DNA of 64,000 bases, taken from Brevipalpus yothersi (lineage: Eukaryota > Arthropoda > Arachnida > Trombidiformes > Tenuipalpidae). A model generated the notes under the pieces. That model searched no databases. It saw only the letters and a list, made by a program, of their open reading frames with translations, and was not told the origin of the DNA. Shown here piece after piece: positions 11,474 to 21,869 of the stretch. Location: assembly GCA_003956705.1 (NCBI GenBank), contig QZCP01000035.1, positions 186,001 through 250,000 of the forward strand, given 5' to 3'. Numbering within the stretch: position 1 is the stretch's first letter; each line of letters opens with the position of its first letter. Made by a program: the position numbers and the translations under genes.

Positions 11474-12601
11474 TCAATCAGATGGAATAACATTCCACAA
11501 TGATTCCAAAGTGTATCCATCCTTAATTTTTTCGATTGCTAAGCCTAGTTTTGGACAGTAAACTGGCTTGCTATCGCTACCTATATTTTGACCATCATCC
11601 TCAAGATACGAGGCGATTATATCTGGATTATTCTCCCTATTCTTTTCGACATAATCTGATTCATCTGAAGAAGTTCCAATTGCATTAGAAGGGCCAAGAT
11701 TAGCACCGTATGTTAGTACATTATCGGTTGAGCCATCGACCAAAGACGATTCTAATCCGAGATACGCCTCAACACCATAGTTGGGGTTAGTAATGTGAAC
11801 ATTGTACAGATTACAAAGCTCTGCGAACACTGAATTCAATCGCTGTAGAGGATCAATACGAAACCCAAGAACATAGGCACCTGAACTTTCACTTGATTCG
11901 ATTACAAGTGCTGGTCCAAATTTACTTTCACGAACTTTTATACCTGACACTTGGATGTACGGTAAACTCAAATTGAACAGTTCATTCACGTTTGCATGCC
12001 AAATTATCCGCAAATTGGTCACATGCATAGTTCCTAAATTTCCTTGATCAGAGGATAGATTCCAAACTCCTTGAAACTTATTATAAATCTGTTCACCAGC
12101 AAGAATTTTCAATTGTTTCCCTTGAGGAGTGAAGATTGCTGATCGCAATTTAAGATCTCGAAATAATTTGGTGCAAAAATATGCCTTACAAATTCGGCTC
12201 ACTTGTTGAGTTATTTGGATGCCTCTCGAATAGACAGGATCATTTGCTGTCGATTCATCTTGATCTAATGGTGTGAATATAAATTCATAGCGTGTACCGT
12301 TACATTTACACATGATATGGAGAGCATTGCATCTACCTCGCAGTTTATTGTGGAGATTTCTACTCGTCAAACTGATAACACAATTCAAGCCAATGGTCAG
12401 ATTGATTCGAGGTTTAGATTTTGATTGCCATATAATTCGAAGAGTAGTGATACTTAATCGTCCCTCATCACCACTGTTACCTTTTGTATCCTCTATTTTG
12501 TCCCAAGAATACAAACACTTTTCACCACATCGAGCTTGCAGCTCTTTGATTGAAGCGTCAAATCGAAGATCACGATCTTGCCACAAAGAATCATTTCTCA
12601 T
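11474..12601 (-). CDS. BBS5: BBS5, BBSome subunit
   Basis: Subunit of the BBSome, the coat-like complex that moves membrane proteins in and out of cilia; its two PH-like (DM16) domains bind phosphoinositides. A single uninterrupted exon encodes 375 residues from the chosen start. Family blocks appear in order: LWQDRD.RFD at the N-terminus, IEDTKGN, RGRCNALHI, RYEFIFT, the highly conserved GVWNLSSDQGNLGT, RIIWHAN, ESKFGPALVIESS, GYVLGFRIDP-like, and the C-terminal LGLAIEKIKDGYTL. The frame stays open upstream to an ATG at 12763 (54 more residues), but human BBS5 begins right at the equivalent of 12601, and the upstream part contains an RFX X-box, so I prefer 12601. It is head to head with the RPGRIP1L-like gene. 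Lack of introns is unusual beside intron-rich neighbours. Confidence 0.93.
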   Translation of the reverse strand: MRNDSLWQDRDLRFDASIKELQARCGEKCLYSWDKIEDTKGNSGDEGRLSITTLRIIWQSKSKPRINLTIGLNCVISLTSRNLHNKLRGRCNALHIMCKCNGTRYEFIFTPLDQDESTANDPVYSRGIQITQQVSRICKAYFCTKLFRDLKLRSAIFTPQGKQLKILAGEQIYNKFQGVWNLSSDQGNLGTMHVTNLRIIWHANVNELFNLSLPYIQVSGIKVRESKFGPALVIESSESSGAYVLGFRIDPLQRLNSVFAELCNLYNVHITNPNYGVEAYLGLESSLVDGSTDNVLTYGANLGPSNAIGTSSDESDYVEKNRENNPDIIASYLEDDGQNIGSDSKPVYCPKLGLAIEKIKDGYTLESLWNVIPSD

Positions 12602-12719
12602 GAGTTCTACTTGTTTAGCTTGATTCATGACAAAACTATTTGATTGTTGAATATAATGTATTGAGGAAACTTCAACTTTTTCAGTCCATCTTGACCATTT
12701 TTGTTTGATTTGGTTTTTG

Positions 12720-12734
12720 GTAGCCACTGGTAAC
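12720..12734. promoter_or_regulatory. X-box (RFX site) between BBS5 and RPGRIP1L-like gene
   Basis: The sequence GTAGCCACTGGTAAC fits the RFX X-box consensus GTNRCC, 0-3 spacer, RGYAAC with no mismatch and a 3-base spacer. It lies 119 bases upstream of the preferred BBS5 start (-) and 294 bases upstream of the RPGRIP1L-like ATG (+). RFX factors activate ciliary genes through such sites in nematodes, flies and vertebrates, and both flanking genes are ciliary, so a shared bidirectional element is likely. The site is nearly palindromic, so it has no strand preference. Confidence 0.75.
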
Positions 12735-13027
12735 CACTGCCAATCTGTGAAAAAACAATGCATAAAAAAGGTGTAAAATCTAATAATTAATCTGAAAAGT
12801 GATTTTAATTACTAGTGGCTAGTTGATTTTCATTTATTTTTCAAAGTTCTGAGCAAATCGATCGAAAATGCTACTTTAGTAATCCAGGTATTAAATTTAG
12901 TAATATTCCCCAGAAAAATTCGTACGATAATGTTCTGTAATGTTCCGTGAATGAAACAGGTGCAATAGTTCATATTTTATTATGGGTGATATTCTCTGTG
13001 AATAATCATGTCCACCGAATAATCCAT

Positions 13028-14710
13028 ATGGCTTTGAAGGAGGAAGATACAGAGGAGCGACTATATCGACTAAGGGAGGAAAATTATGCCCTAAAAAAGC
13101 AAGCCTCTTCTGCTGGTAATAATGTAAAAATTTTAACCAGTAAGCTAGGTCGATTGTTGGAAGAAAAGAAACGTCTTTTGAAGAAAGAGAAGACAAAAAA
13201 AGAAGTAAACCTTGAGGAGACCATTAAAGATTTGGAAATGAAAATTAGTACTCTTGTGTGTGAAAATCAACGATTACGTGAACGAGAATTGCTACTCCGA
13301 ACCAAGCTTGATCATAACCATCATCTTCAAATGCAACGATCACCTTATGCACATGTAAAATCTCGTACAGACAGTGGTCTTGGTGATCACTTTTCCACGA
13401 TCCATGGTCGAAGACTGGGTCCTCATAATAGATCTATGTCATCAATTTCTCTCAATCGAGTCACATTCACAACTACTGCAGCATCAACGGAGAAAGATGA
13501 TCAAGATGATCACGATAGAGATTCACCTCGAGTTCGAAGAGATTTTTCACACACGTCAACCAAGCAACTTGAGGCTGAAAATTCTAAAACAGTGTCCAAA
13601 AAATCCAAAAAACCTCAGAGACCATGTACGGGAAAACGAGCCTCTCAAGCTAGCTCAGGAAACAATAATCCAGTGGACAATTTTATTTTGCAATTATTCA
13701 AAGAATCGCAACAAGAAATCATCAAGCTACGAGAACTTTTGACTAATTATCAACAATCTATGCCAAATATTACTCCGAATAACTCGAGAATCGTCTCAAT
13801 GCCAAATCACCATGAGCCTATTGATACTAACAGATCAGAAAGTGGTATTTTACCATCTACTATTGATCCTCTGACAATTTTGAACCGAAAATCTGATCGA
13901 GCACAAGGAGAGAGTTCCTTAGCGCGAAAAGATCAGGTAGTCGACCCAAAGGATAAAATGATCCAAGTCTTCGATCATGTTGAAAAATCGCTAGAATCTT
14001 CATCATCATCAGCATTATTTGAAGAAAACTTGTCATTAATTCGCTCGGAAAGCATTCCAGTGGAGGTTACCAAGTATATTGAAAAATTGACCAGAGAATT
14101 ATCTGAGGCCCAAGAGACAGTGAAGAATATGGAAAAACAAGCAATAGTTGATAGATCGATCAATTTAAAGCTACAAGAGTATGAGCAAAAATTAGAGAAT
14201 CTCAAAAATGAGAAAATTTTACTCCAGAAAAGCCTGGATGAATGTATTGGGACGTGTGTAAATGGAATAATTAAGGAAAGTTGGGAGGATGACAGTGTCG
14301 ATGAAGCCAATCAGTCATCCAATGAAAGAAGTGCAATCACCCAATGTAGTCGAGAATGTGTTGAAAGGATCGAAATTATGGAGAAACAAATCAAGAGTCA
14401 ACAGGAGCAGCACAAATTGTTGGAATCAAGATATCAAAAATTGGAAACTTTACACAATCTGCTGATTGATCGAACATCTTCACCAGTGCCAGATCATCAT
14501 GCCAATGTGTATTCTTTGAAATATGATTTTATGGGCCGTTCATCTTCCTCTTCCAATCTGAATACAATTGTGAACGGAGTCACAAGCAGCATCACCAAAC
14601 CCAAATCAGATCCAGCAGATGTTTTGAGACGAGTTCGAGAGGAGAGAGAAGCAATATTGAAGGATATGCAAATCATGGTGGATAAGGTAGAAAATGACTT
14701 GGAGAACTGA
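13028..14710 (+). CDS. RPGRIP1L-like coiled-coil protein, N-terminal half only
   Basis: RPGRIP1L (NPHP8) is a ciliary transition-zone scaffold. This intronless frame of 560 residues begins at ATG 13028. The open frame extends upstream but only to a GTG. Residues about 5-110 match the RPGRIP1L N-terminus as I recall it: the EERLYRLREENYALKK heptads, SKLGRLLEEKKRL, the second coiled coil with ENQRLRERE, and the RSPYAHVKSRTDSGLG motif (vertebrates have a similar QTPYNNVQSR). A Ser-rich linker and further coiled coils follow (about residues 345-420 and 455-490). The protein ends at TGA 14708-14710 after a last basic helix. The two C2 domains and the RPGR-interaction domain of the family are absent, and nothing resembling them lies before the next gene at 15474. 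It shares a promoter region with BBS5. Confidence 0.75.
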   Translation: MALKEEDTEERLYRLREENYALKKQASSAGNNVKILTSKLGRLLEEKKRLLKKEKTKKEVNLEETIKDLEMKISTLVCENQRLRERELLLRTKLDHNHHLQMQRSPYAHVKSRTDSGLGDHFSTIHGRRLGPHNRSMSSISLNRVTFTTTAASTEKDDQDDHDRDSPRVRRDFSHTSTKQLEAENSKTVSKKSKKPQRPCTGKRASQASSGNNNPVDNFILQLFKESQQEIIKLRELLTNYQQSMPNITPNNSRIVSMPNHHEPIDTNRSESGILPSTIDPLTILNRKSDRAQGESSLARKDQVVDPKDKMIQVFDHVEKSLESSSSSALFEENLSLIRSESIPVEVTKYIEKLTRELSEAQETVKNMEKQAIVDRSINLKLQEYEQKLENLKNEKILLQKSLDECIGTCVNGIIKESWEDDSVDEANQSSNERSAITQCSRECVERIEIMEKQIKSQQEQHKLLESRYQKLETLHNLLIDRTSSPVPDHHANVYSLKYDFMGRSSSSSNLNTIVNGVTSSITKPKSDPADVLRRVREEREAILKDMQIMVDKVENDLEN

Positions 14711-15473
14711 AAATTAATTGGATTAAGTCAACGTTCTTCTCATAACTAAAGAGCAATCATCGATCCATGAATGAAGCAAGAAAGTGCATTAAAACAATCA
14801 CAAGAATCATCCGGTATCATTCCTCAGCATTTTTTAAACATTTTTCTGTGTTTTTCTCTAATCAAATGAAGTTTTTTGTCCGAACGAAAAATTTGTAGAC
14901 CATTTATGGCGATCAAGGTTTTGGTTTGACTCTCTGATTTTCCCCACTTGATCGACTCCATAAATCTTAACCCGATCTGAATATCAGGTACTTATCTAGT
15001 CCAATAAATATTCGACATTTTTCATGGAAATTTGAATTAGAGTATCTGAAAGTTTCAAATGTTCTAATCGAGAAACTTTTGAAAAACTTTTCTCAAGTGC
15101 AAAAATATTTTCGCTTCTTGATTATTTATTTAAGATAGTCATAATGTTGTAAGGACTGGATGACCTATCTGTACGAAAGCACAGAGATTTTTTACATGAG
15201 CAGATTTTGCTCAAGAAGTTTATGCCTCAGGACATAAAGTCGCTCAAGTTCAGAACAGAATTTTATAAAAAAATTTGAGCTTGTCAGAATCTTGAGGATT
15301 TTGTTTTACTCTGTTTGAAGATGGCGTTGACAGTCTTGGCAACATTGGCCAAACATTTTCTGCTTGGTCACATTAATTGTGTGTGTTAAGAGTTTGATCT
15401 TGTTTAATTTGATTACGGTTGTTTCTGATTGTGTGATTGTGTGTGTCATTTGGACAAGGGGATTTGATTTATC
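14711..15473. other. Intergenic, no exon recognised
   Basis: AT-rich sequence between the RPGRIP1L-like stop and the proteasome gene start. I looked for continuation exons (C2 domains) and saw none. The last 150 bases should hold the proteasome promoter and 5' UTR. Confidence 0.5.
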
Positions 15474-16407
15474 ATGACAACATCGGAAAAGTATAGCTTT
15501 TCGTTGACAACATTCAGCCCATCCGGCAAATTGGTCCAGATCGAATATGCCTTGGCTGCTGTTGCTTCTGGTGCAAACTCAACCGCTATTAAAGGTAAGT
15601 GATTTAAAGTTTGGTTCCAACTGTTGAGTTTTAAGTGGAGAGGCAAATGTTGATGATGATTTTAATTTTGTCATAATTTATTTAGCTTCAAATGGTGTAG
15701 TATTGGCCACTGAAAAAAAACAAAAATCTATCCTGTATGAGGAACACAGCATACACAAAGTGGAACCTATCACCGATCATATTGGAATGGTGTACAGTGG
15801 AATGGGTCCGGATTATAGACTTTTATTGCGAAAAGCTCGAAAAATAGCGCAAAAATATTTTTTGATGCACGATGAGCCTATACCGACACCTCAATTAGTT
15901 CAGAGAGTGGCCTACATTATGCAAGAGTACACTCAATCCGGTGGTGTAAGGCCGTTTGGAGTTTCTTTGCTAATTGCTGGATGGGATCAAGATAAACCAT
16001 CCTTATTTCAATGTGATCCATCTGTAAGGAAATTGTGATCTTAGGATATTGAACAACCAATTAACATTTGCATTATCAATATTTTAGGGAGCATATTTTG
16101 CTTGGAAAGCTACTGCTTTGGGCAAGAACCACGTTAATGGGAAGTCTTTTCTAGAGAAAAGGTAATACTAATTCGTTGTCTCCATAATATGACTGAGTTA
16201 CTAATTTTTCTACCAATTCTGACTCTTGAAAACAGGTATAGTGATGATTTGGAGCTGGAGGATGCGATTCATACGGCAATTCTTACTCTAAAAGAAGGTT
16301 TCGAAGGTCAGATGACGGCAGACAATATTGAGATCGGTGTCAGTGATAAGAAGGGATTCCGTCGTCTTTCACCATCGGAAGTCAGGGATTACTTAGCTAG
16401 CATTTAG
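15474..16407 (+). CDS. Prosalpha2: Proteasome subunit alpha type-2
   Basis: Alpha-ring subunit of the 20S proteasome core; non-catalytic, it helps form the gated entry pore. Four exons: 15474-15594, 15686-16023, 16088-16161 and 16236-16407. All phases agree, giving 234 residues, the same length as human PSMA2. The diagnostic N-terminus YSFSLTTFSPSGKLVQIEYA is present and is split from the ATG by only a few residues. Further family blocks are NGVVLATEKKQKSILY, VYSGMGPDYR, MQEYTQSGGVRPFGVSLL, GAYFAWKATA and LELEDAIHTAILTLKE. The gene looks complete and functional. Its 3' end faces the small membrane-protein gene at 16867. Confidence 0.97.
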
Positions 16408-16866
16408 AAGGAAAAAATTTGTCAAAAAAGAATAACAATCAACTCATCAATTTCTTATCTCCAATATTGAATTAAAATGGTGTTTTTGATAAATCTTCAT
16501 GACTCGATAAATTGATTCCGTTTTGTGAGAGAGAGGAAGAGGCGTCCAAAAGCGCCTGACGAAAACTGTTGCTTGATAAACACAGGAGATGATATTTATT
16601 TTTCAAACAAATCAATCTAAACATTGAACATGGGAAATATCTTCATCTCAAACAGAGAGATGATAAAATTTGAAAAAGTGTGACTTAAGAAATGGATTTG
16701 GGAAAGCATTACCTCCCAAAAAGCATTATCTTTGGGTAGGCCTTGAGTCTTTAGTGGACGCTCCCGATAGGCAGATAGGCGAACACACACATACAAATTG
16801 GAACCATGAAGAATAACAGTGAGGATTGAACAGAAACAGCTTTCACAATGATCTCAGAAATTCAAA
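16408..16866. other. Intergenic between convergent genes
   Basis: 3' flanks of proteasome alpha-2 (+) and the small membrane protein (-). No further feature is seen. Confidence 0.5.
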
Positions 16867-17133
16867 TTACACTCTGTAAATCATTGAGAAAACCGTCCAT
16901 GTATATCCACCAACAATCAGGTACACACAAGTGATCCAAAAGTATTGAAGTCCACCAAACCCCATCATCAGTATCACCACCACCAGCAGCAAACGCCTCT
17001 TTCTACCTTTCTCTTTACGGATCTGTTGATATTTATTGATGGTTTTGCCAGTGAGACTGGCTAAAGCTAAAGAGGGAGACATAGTAGGGATGGGAAAAAG
17101 AAAGTAAAAGATGGCGGACACATTGACTTTCAT
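16867..17133 (-). CDS. Small two-TM membrane protein, hypothetical
   Basis: An 88-residue frame from ATG 17133, or 71 residues from a second in-frame ATG at 17082. I do not recognise the family. The visible order is a short N-terminus, a strongly basic segment (KYQQIRKEKGRKRR), then two hydrophobic helices separated by a short polar turn and ending with a Tyr-Arg-Val tail. This positive-inside pattern fits a small membrane protein with a cytosolic N-terminus. No introns are needed. It could also be one exon of a larger gene. The coding call rests on amino-acid pattern and isolation from repeats, so it is tentative. Confidence 0.4.
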   Translation of the reverse strand: MKVNVSAIFYFLFPIPTMSPSLALASLTGKTINKYQQIRKEKGRKRRLLLVVVILMMGFGGLQYFWITCVYLIVGGYTWTVFSMIYRV

Positions 17134-18241
17134 TCACGCTCAACAGTAAAAATGGAAAAGAAAAAAAAATAATGGAAAAACTCAAAATGAGTAGAAAAAT
17201 TGAGAAAAATTTCAAGACCAAAGAGATACCAAACGCAGAATGGGAAACTATACTCATACGAACACGCCATTTTTTCGGTGACTTTGCAGTCAGTCTAAAC
17301 CCTTCATCACAATCATCGACCAGAAACACACACAATCACCAACCATGTTGTACATCACCAGAATAAGAAAGTCGAGCTGTAGATGATTCAATTTAAATAA
17401 AACATTGTCACATTTCATATAAACGAAATAATTGAGGAAAACCATTAACCACCAATATTACGTATCAAAGTCTAGGCATTCCTTTAGACTCAGGCCACAC
17501 TGAAAAATTTTTGCCTAAGCATTTTTCTCTCTCTTTTGCTCTCTCTCTTTTTTTTTCTCTCTCTCTCTCTTACTCTTTGCTCTTACTCTAACTCTATTGG
17601 ACATGTAAACGTGGATGGGTACAAAGAAGAATGGCGGAAGTTGAGAGCAGGTTTCAAGCTGAAAATTAGAAACCAGTTTCAAAAATCAAGCATCTAAACT
17701 CGCAAATAGAGAGAGAAAAAGAGAGAGAAAAAGAGAGAGAAAAAGAGAGAGAGAGAGTATGATACTTGTAAGTGACCTGCTGTTGGGGGCATCAAGAAAT
17801 TCTTGAAATTCTTAAACTCATCATCATGTTGGCTGAGGGCTTCATTGAGTGGATTTGCCCTCTCTTTCTCTTTCTCTTTCTCTTTCTCTTTCTCTATCTT
17901 TTCCACTTTTTCTATTACTAATACTAATACCTAATACTTCTCTCTCTCTCTCTCTACCCTTCACGATGAGGATACACGATGAAGATACATCCAGCAAATT
18001 GCCACAAACTGGTTGGACTTGAATAAGCTGTCTGATACTCACTGAATGAACGCTTGACAGTAACTGATGAAAAAAATTCTTCCTCTCTCCATCTCAACCT
18101 TGTACGGCTAATACATGTGTGTGTATGTGTGAGTGTATATATTTCCGAATAGAATATTATCATCATCATCTTTCGCAATTGAGAGTCTAGGAGAGAATGT
18201 ACCATGAGAAGTGGCATGCAAGGACAATCTAATCATTTTCC

Positions 18242-18244
<3 letters not shown>

Positions 18245-18300
<56 letters not shown>
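18245..18300. repeat. (CT)n microsatellite
   Basis: Near-perfect CT dinucleotide tract of about 28 units. Confidence 0.95.
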
Positions 18301-18301
<1 letters not shown>

Positions 18302-19139
18302 AACTCCTCTTTAATCAAGCCTAATCAGTGCTCTGAACTCTCTTCAAACATTTTGGACCATATTGAGCGGCACATTCTCTCCCTCTCTTTTCCCTCTCTT
18401 TTCCCTCTCTGGATTGGTCACTTGATGAATTCTGAGCATTCTTTGGCCTCATCTTCAGTCTCTTCCATCCTCTTCCCTTCTCCTTCATCCTCTTCATCCT
18501 CTTCATCCTCTTTCTATCACGTAACTAGTTAATGCAAAATATGTCACTATATTTTTTATGCAAAGCATCCATTTACTGGTTACGCAAGGATATTTCTTGT
18601 TAACTTTAGTGTGTGTAAATGGAAGAGAGAGAGAGAGAGAGAAGAGGGAAGTTGATTCATCGTTGAGCCCATCAAGATCACATTTATGTATGAGTGAAAA
18701 AGATTCTTTCATCATAATATCTTGCAGCTTCCCAGATCAGAGGGATGATTGGAATGAATGAAAATCATTTGGCACCTCGAAGCTGTCGACTTGCCGGGAC
18801 TGGAACCGCTGGAACCGCTTCGGGTAGTTATCAATTTTTCTCATGATTCTCATGCTCAAGCCGGTTGGATGCTCGCATCAGATACTATTAAAAGGTCATG
18901 CCCTCGACTGTTGAAGAGGTATGTGTTCTCTCTCCCTCCATGGATGAAACCCACCATACTGGCAGCATTCTTCACTTTTTCATACTTTGTCACCACATAT
19001 TTTGCCGGAAAAGATTTTCTCTCTCTCTCTCTCAACCCTCTAGAAAAGTTTTATCAATCGATTTAGATTTTTCTTATTTATCTGCGAATTTGATCCTGTT
19101 TTTTTAGGAGCAACGTTCTCTGTGAACCTGACTTGTATC

Positions 19140-19142
<3 letters not shown>

Positions 19143-19187
<45 letters not shown>

Positions 19188-19377
19188 NNNNNNNNNNNNN
19201 NNNNNNNNNNNNNNNNNNNNNNNNNNNNNNNNNNNNNNNNNNNNNNNNNNNNNNNNNNNNNNNNNNNNNNNNNNNNNNNNNNNNNNNNNNNNNNNNNNNN
19301 NNNNNNNNNNNNNNNNNNNNNNNNNNNNNNNNNNNNNNNNNNNNNNNNNNNNNNNNNNNNNNNNNNNNNNNNNNNNN

Positions 19378-19461
<84 letters not shown>
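19143..19461. repeat. (CT)n microsatellite interrupted by an assembly gap
   Basis: CT dinucleotides run from 19143 up to the N block and resume directly after it at 19378, ending in TTTC units. The gap (19188-19377) is flanked on both sides by the same repeat in the same orientation, so the missing sequence is probably more CT repeat that could not be assembled. Confidence 0.9.
19188..19377. other. Assembly gap (190 N)
   Basis: Unknown bases inside a CT microsatellite; true length unknown. Confidence 0.99.
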
Positions 19462-19476
<15 letters not shown>

Positions 19477-20122
19477 CGCTCTTTTTTCATTCAGATCATT
19501 TCTTATGATCTGATAACTTGGCTCATCTCAAGCAAACCGGCATCAAGGTACAGTAGCATGAGAATGTAGCCATCTTTTTCAAAATTTCCAAGCCTCATGT
19601 GTATGCAATCATTATTACAACCTCCATAAACTTTGCAACGTGACATTTCAAACTGACATTACCTTATGTTCCATTTGGTTGAGCTAGAGAAAGAGAAGTA
19701 GAAAGAGAGTTCAGTCAAGTTCGCTTAGAACTAACTACTTATTTTCCCAGCTGTAAGCTCAGAAAAAAACTGAAATTCCTCATATCATCTCAAGTTAACA
19801 TTCTGACCTCTCATGGTCTCTGAAATTGAAGAACTGGCTAGATTCAACTTACAATTCACTTGAGTAATGTTTTCGGCCGCTAATTGTTTGAACTCAAGCA
19901 TTCGAACGAGGTTGACATCAATAAGAAGATGGTATTTATCCATTAGCTACAGTGATGTAGGAATACTCATGATATTTACTATCCATTGCAAGTTCAAAAT
20001 TCTTAAGTTCTGTCCTTGATTGGAGGGAGAAAAGTTTGAATAAGATCATAATTTTGTACTTTCAAAACTTTAAATAAATAAATGGATTCAATTTGATTCC
20101 AATTGATTTTTGATATTGAAGC

Positions 20123-21447
20123 TCATATTTGAACAGTGGTCGAATTTTCTTCCTCACTATCAAATTCGATGAGAGTGTCATTGAAATCAATCACCTCAAA
20201 TGCAGTTGAATTAGATACTGGCTTTTTCAACGAAGGAATGGCCACAATTGATGTACTAATTACTGTGAAAAATGTCCAAAGAATTTCTGGAGTAATAACG
20301 AATAGGTCCAAAAAAGTGAAGCCAATATCTCGTCGATTGATTCGATGTAGGAATAATTGAGCCTCAGTTTTGAGTCGACTGGATCGATTGCCAAATGTTG
20401 TTTTGTAGAGATCATGGTAAGGTTTCGAAGCTGATCGATTGAGAGAAGTCACTTCAGTGATTATTATTGACATGATATGAATGTTCGCTACGATATTAAT
20501 CACACTGAAGGCATTAACGTGTGCTGGCCTGTTGAGGAAAAAAAGACTGTACATGTAAACGATGCACACTAATGATGCGAATGTTGAATAAATAGGAATC
20601 CAAAATTTCCAAATTTTGTTACTCTTTTTAACCAACTGAATAGCCAAATGATGATTATGTCTTTGATCTTGAATGAAATTAACATTTAGATGTTCATCTT
20701 CCAATGCATGATGGAGCTCCCAGCAAACGATGATAAAAAGCATTCTGATCATGAAACAATTCATCGAAAGCATATAGAAAAATATTCCTTGGACTAGAGC
20801 ATTTCGAAAGGCTAAAAACATGGTGAGAAAGCACATGAAAGCATGATTCATGTTCGGCTTCAAATAAACGCGAATGAATGAGCCTGGAATGGTGGTCAAC
20901 AGAGATAGACCCATCAATCGAATCAAGCGAGACCAAGCTTGACGCCGAGCCTTTTTCATCATGCCTCGTAGATTTGGATCAAAATGAATTGAAACCAACC
21001 GCTGGACTCCACTTTGAATGTCCGTAATTCGAATTTTCAGTCCGAGAATATGAAGTAGAGTCGATGAAATCATACAGAAACTGGCATTGTTCAGTGCAAC
21101 GATTGCTGCCGGTGTGCCAATATATAATAAGGGTACCCAGTCGCCATATGGAGTCATCTGAGCGATAGTGATCAGTCCATAAACACCTGTAAGATTTTTG
21201 ATATACTGATTCGATTAAACCCTTACAAAAAAAGCAGACACCATCGAAAGAGTTGAACACACTTTACGAGTAAAGTATCGCTTGCTGATTTATGGAGAAC
21301 TTTTGTCCCCAAGATAAACTTACCATCCAAAATCAGCGAAACTATCATCAGAGATCGACTATGATTCAGAACAAAATATAATGGATGTTCAACGAGTAGT
21401 TCACGTCTAAAGTCTATTTCGTTGACCAATTTGGCAGAATCAGCCAT
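20123..21447 (-). CDS. Gustatory-receptor-like 7TM protein
   Basis: Two exons: 21324-21447 (ATG at 21445-21447, donor GTAAGT) and 20123-21186 (acceptor CTTACAG). They join in phase to give 395 residues, the usual size of arthropod gustatory receptors. The protein has about seven hydrophobic segments and no signal peptide. The C-terminal part has a polar loop with a Thr-Glu-Ala-Gln-Leu-Phe-Leu-His-Arg-Ile stretch followed by a hydrophobic segment with FTFLDLFVITPEILWTFFTV. This resembles the 7tm_7 family layout (QL..R...F.A.G.F.I....L......T...), though the family TYhxxxxxQF signature is weak. Such proteins form ligand-gated cation channels in chemosensory neurons, and mites carry many. It is a single copy here; a different 7TM family cannot be excluded. 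Confidence 0.6.
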
Positions 21448-21869
21448 TTACAAATTATATCAGATTACTTGCTATAGCAGAAATAAGTGTCAGAAAATTG
21501 TCTGAACAGCTTATCGTTCCATCGTATCACTTCTGATCAATGAGCATTCTGTCCATTTGAAGCTATATCGAAAATCGAAGTATCTCAAATTTTCTCTTTT
21601 TTCTCTTTCAAACTTCTTGTTGAAAGGATATCGCGTGATTGCAACCTATACAAATCGAGAGGCTGGAAAGATATTAATCCAACGGAAATGTAAGAGATTT
21701 GGTTCGGTTATATTCAGACAAAGTGGTCGATAATGCCGGACCCGAACATTTTAGTGATGTATAACAAATAATCTGATTTTACTGATGGAATCAATAATTA
21801 GTGTTTTCGAAGAATATACAATCATAACGGGAATAGAATATTACAATGTGATGTAAAACTCAATAATTG
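21448..21869. other. Intergenic
   Basis: Upstream region of the gustatory-receptor-like gene and 3' flank of the coiled-coil gene, both on the minus strand. No other feature is seen. Confidence 0.5.

Larger units (their letters stand above)
17134..20122. other. Repeat-rich gene-poor stretch
   Basis: No exon is supported. The stretch carries many GA/CT and AAAG-type tracts (for example 17525-17570, 17705-17757, 17863-17893, 18245-18300, 19143-19461) and one assembly gap. Open frames here are mostly Ser-Leu or Glu-Arg repeat translations. A moderately GC-rich patch near 18770-18960 has open frames on the plus strand, but I could not recognise or splice anything from it. Confidence 0.5.

Noticed and set aside
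18758..19107. Overlapping plus-strand frames in a less AT-rich patch
   Set aside because: No domain, no convincing splice borders, and the frames run into CT repeat.
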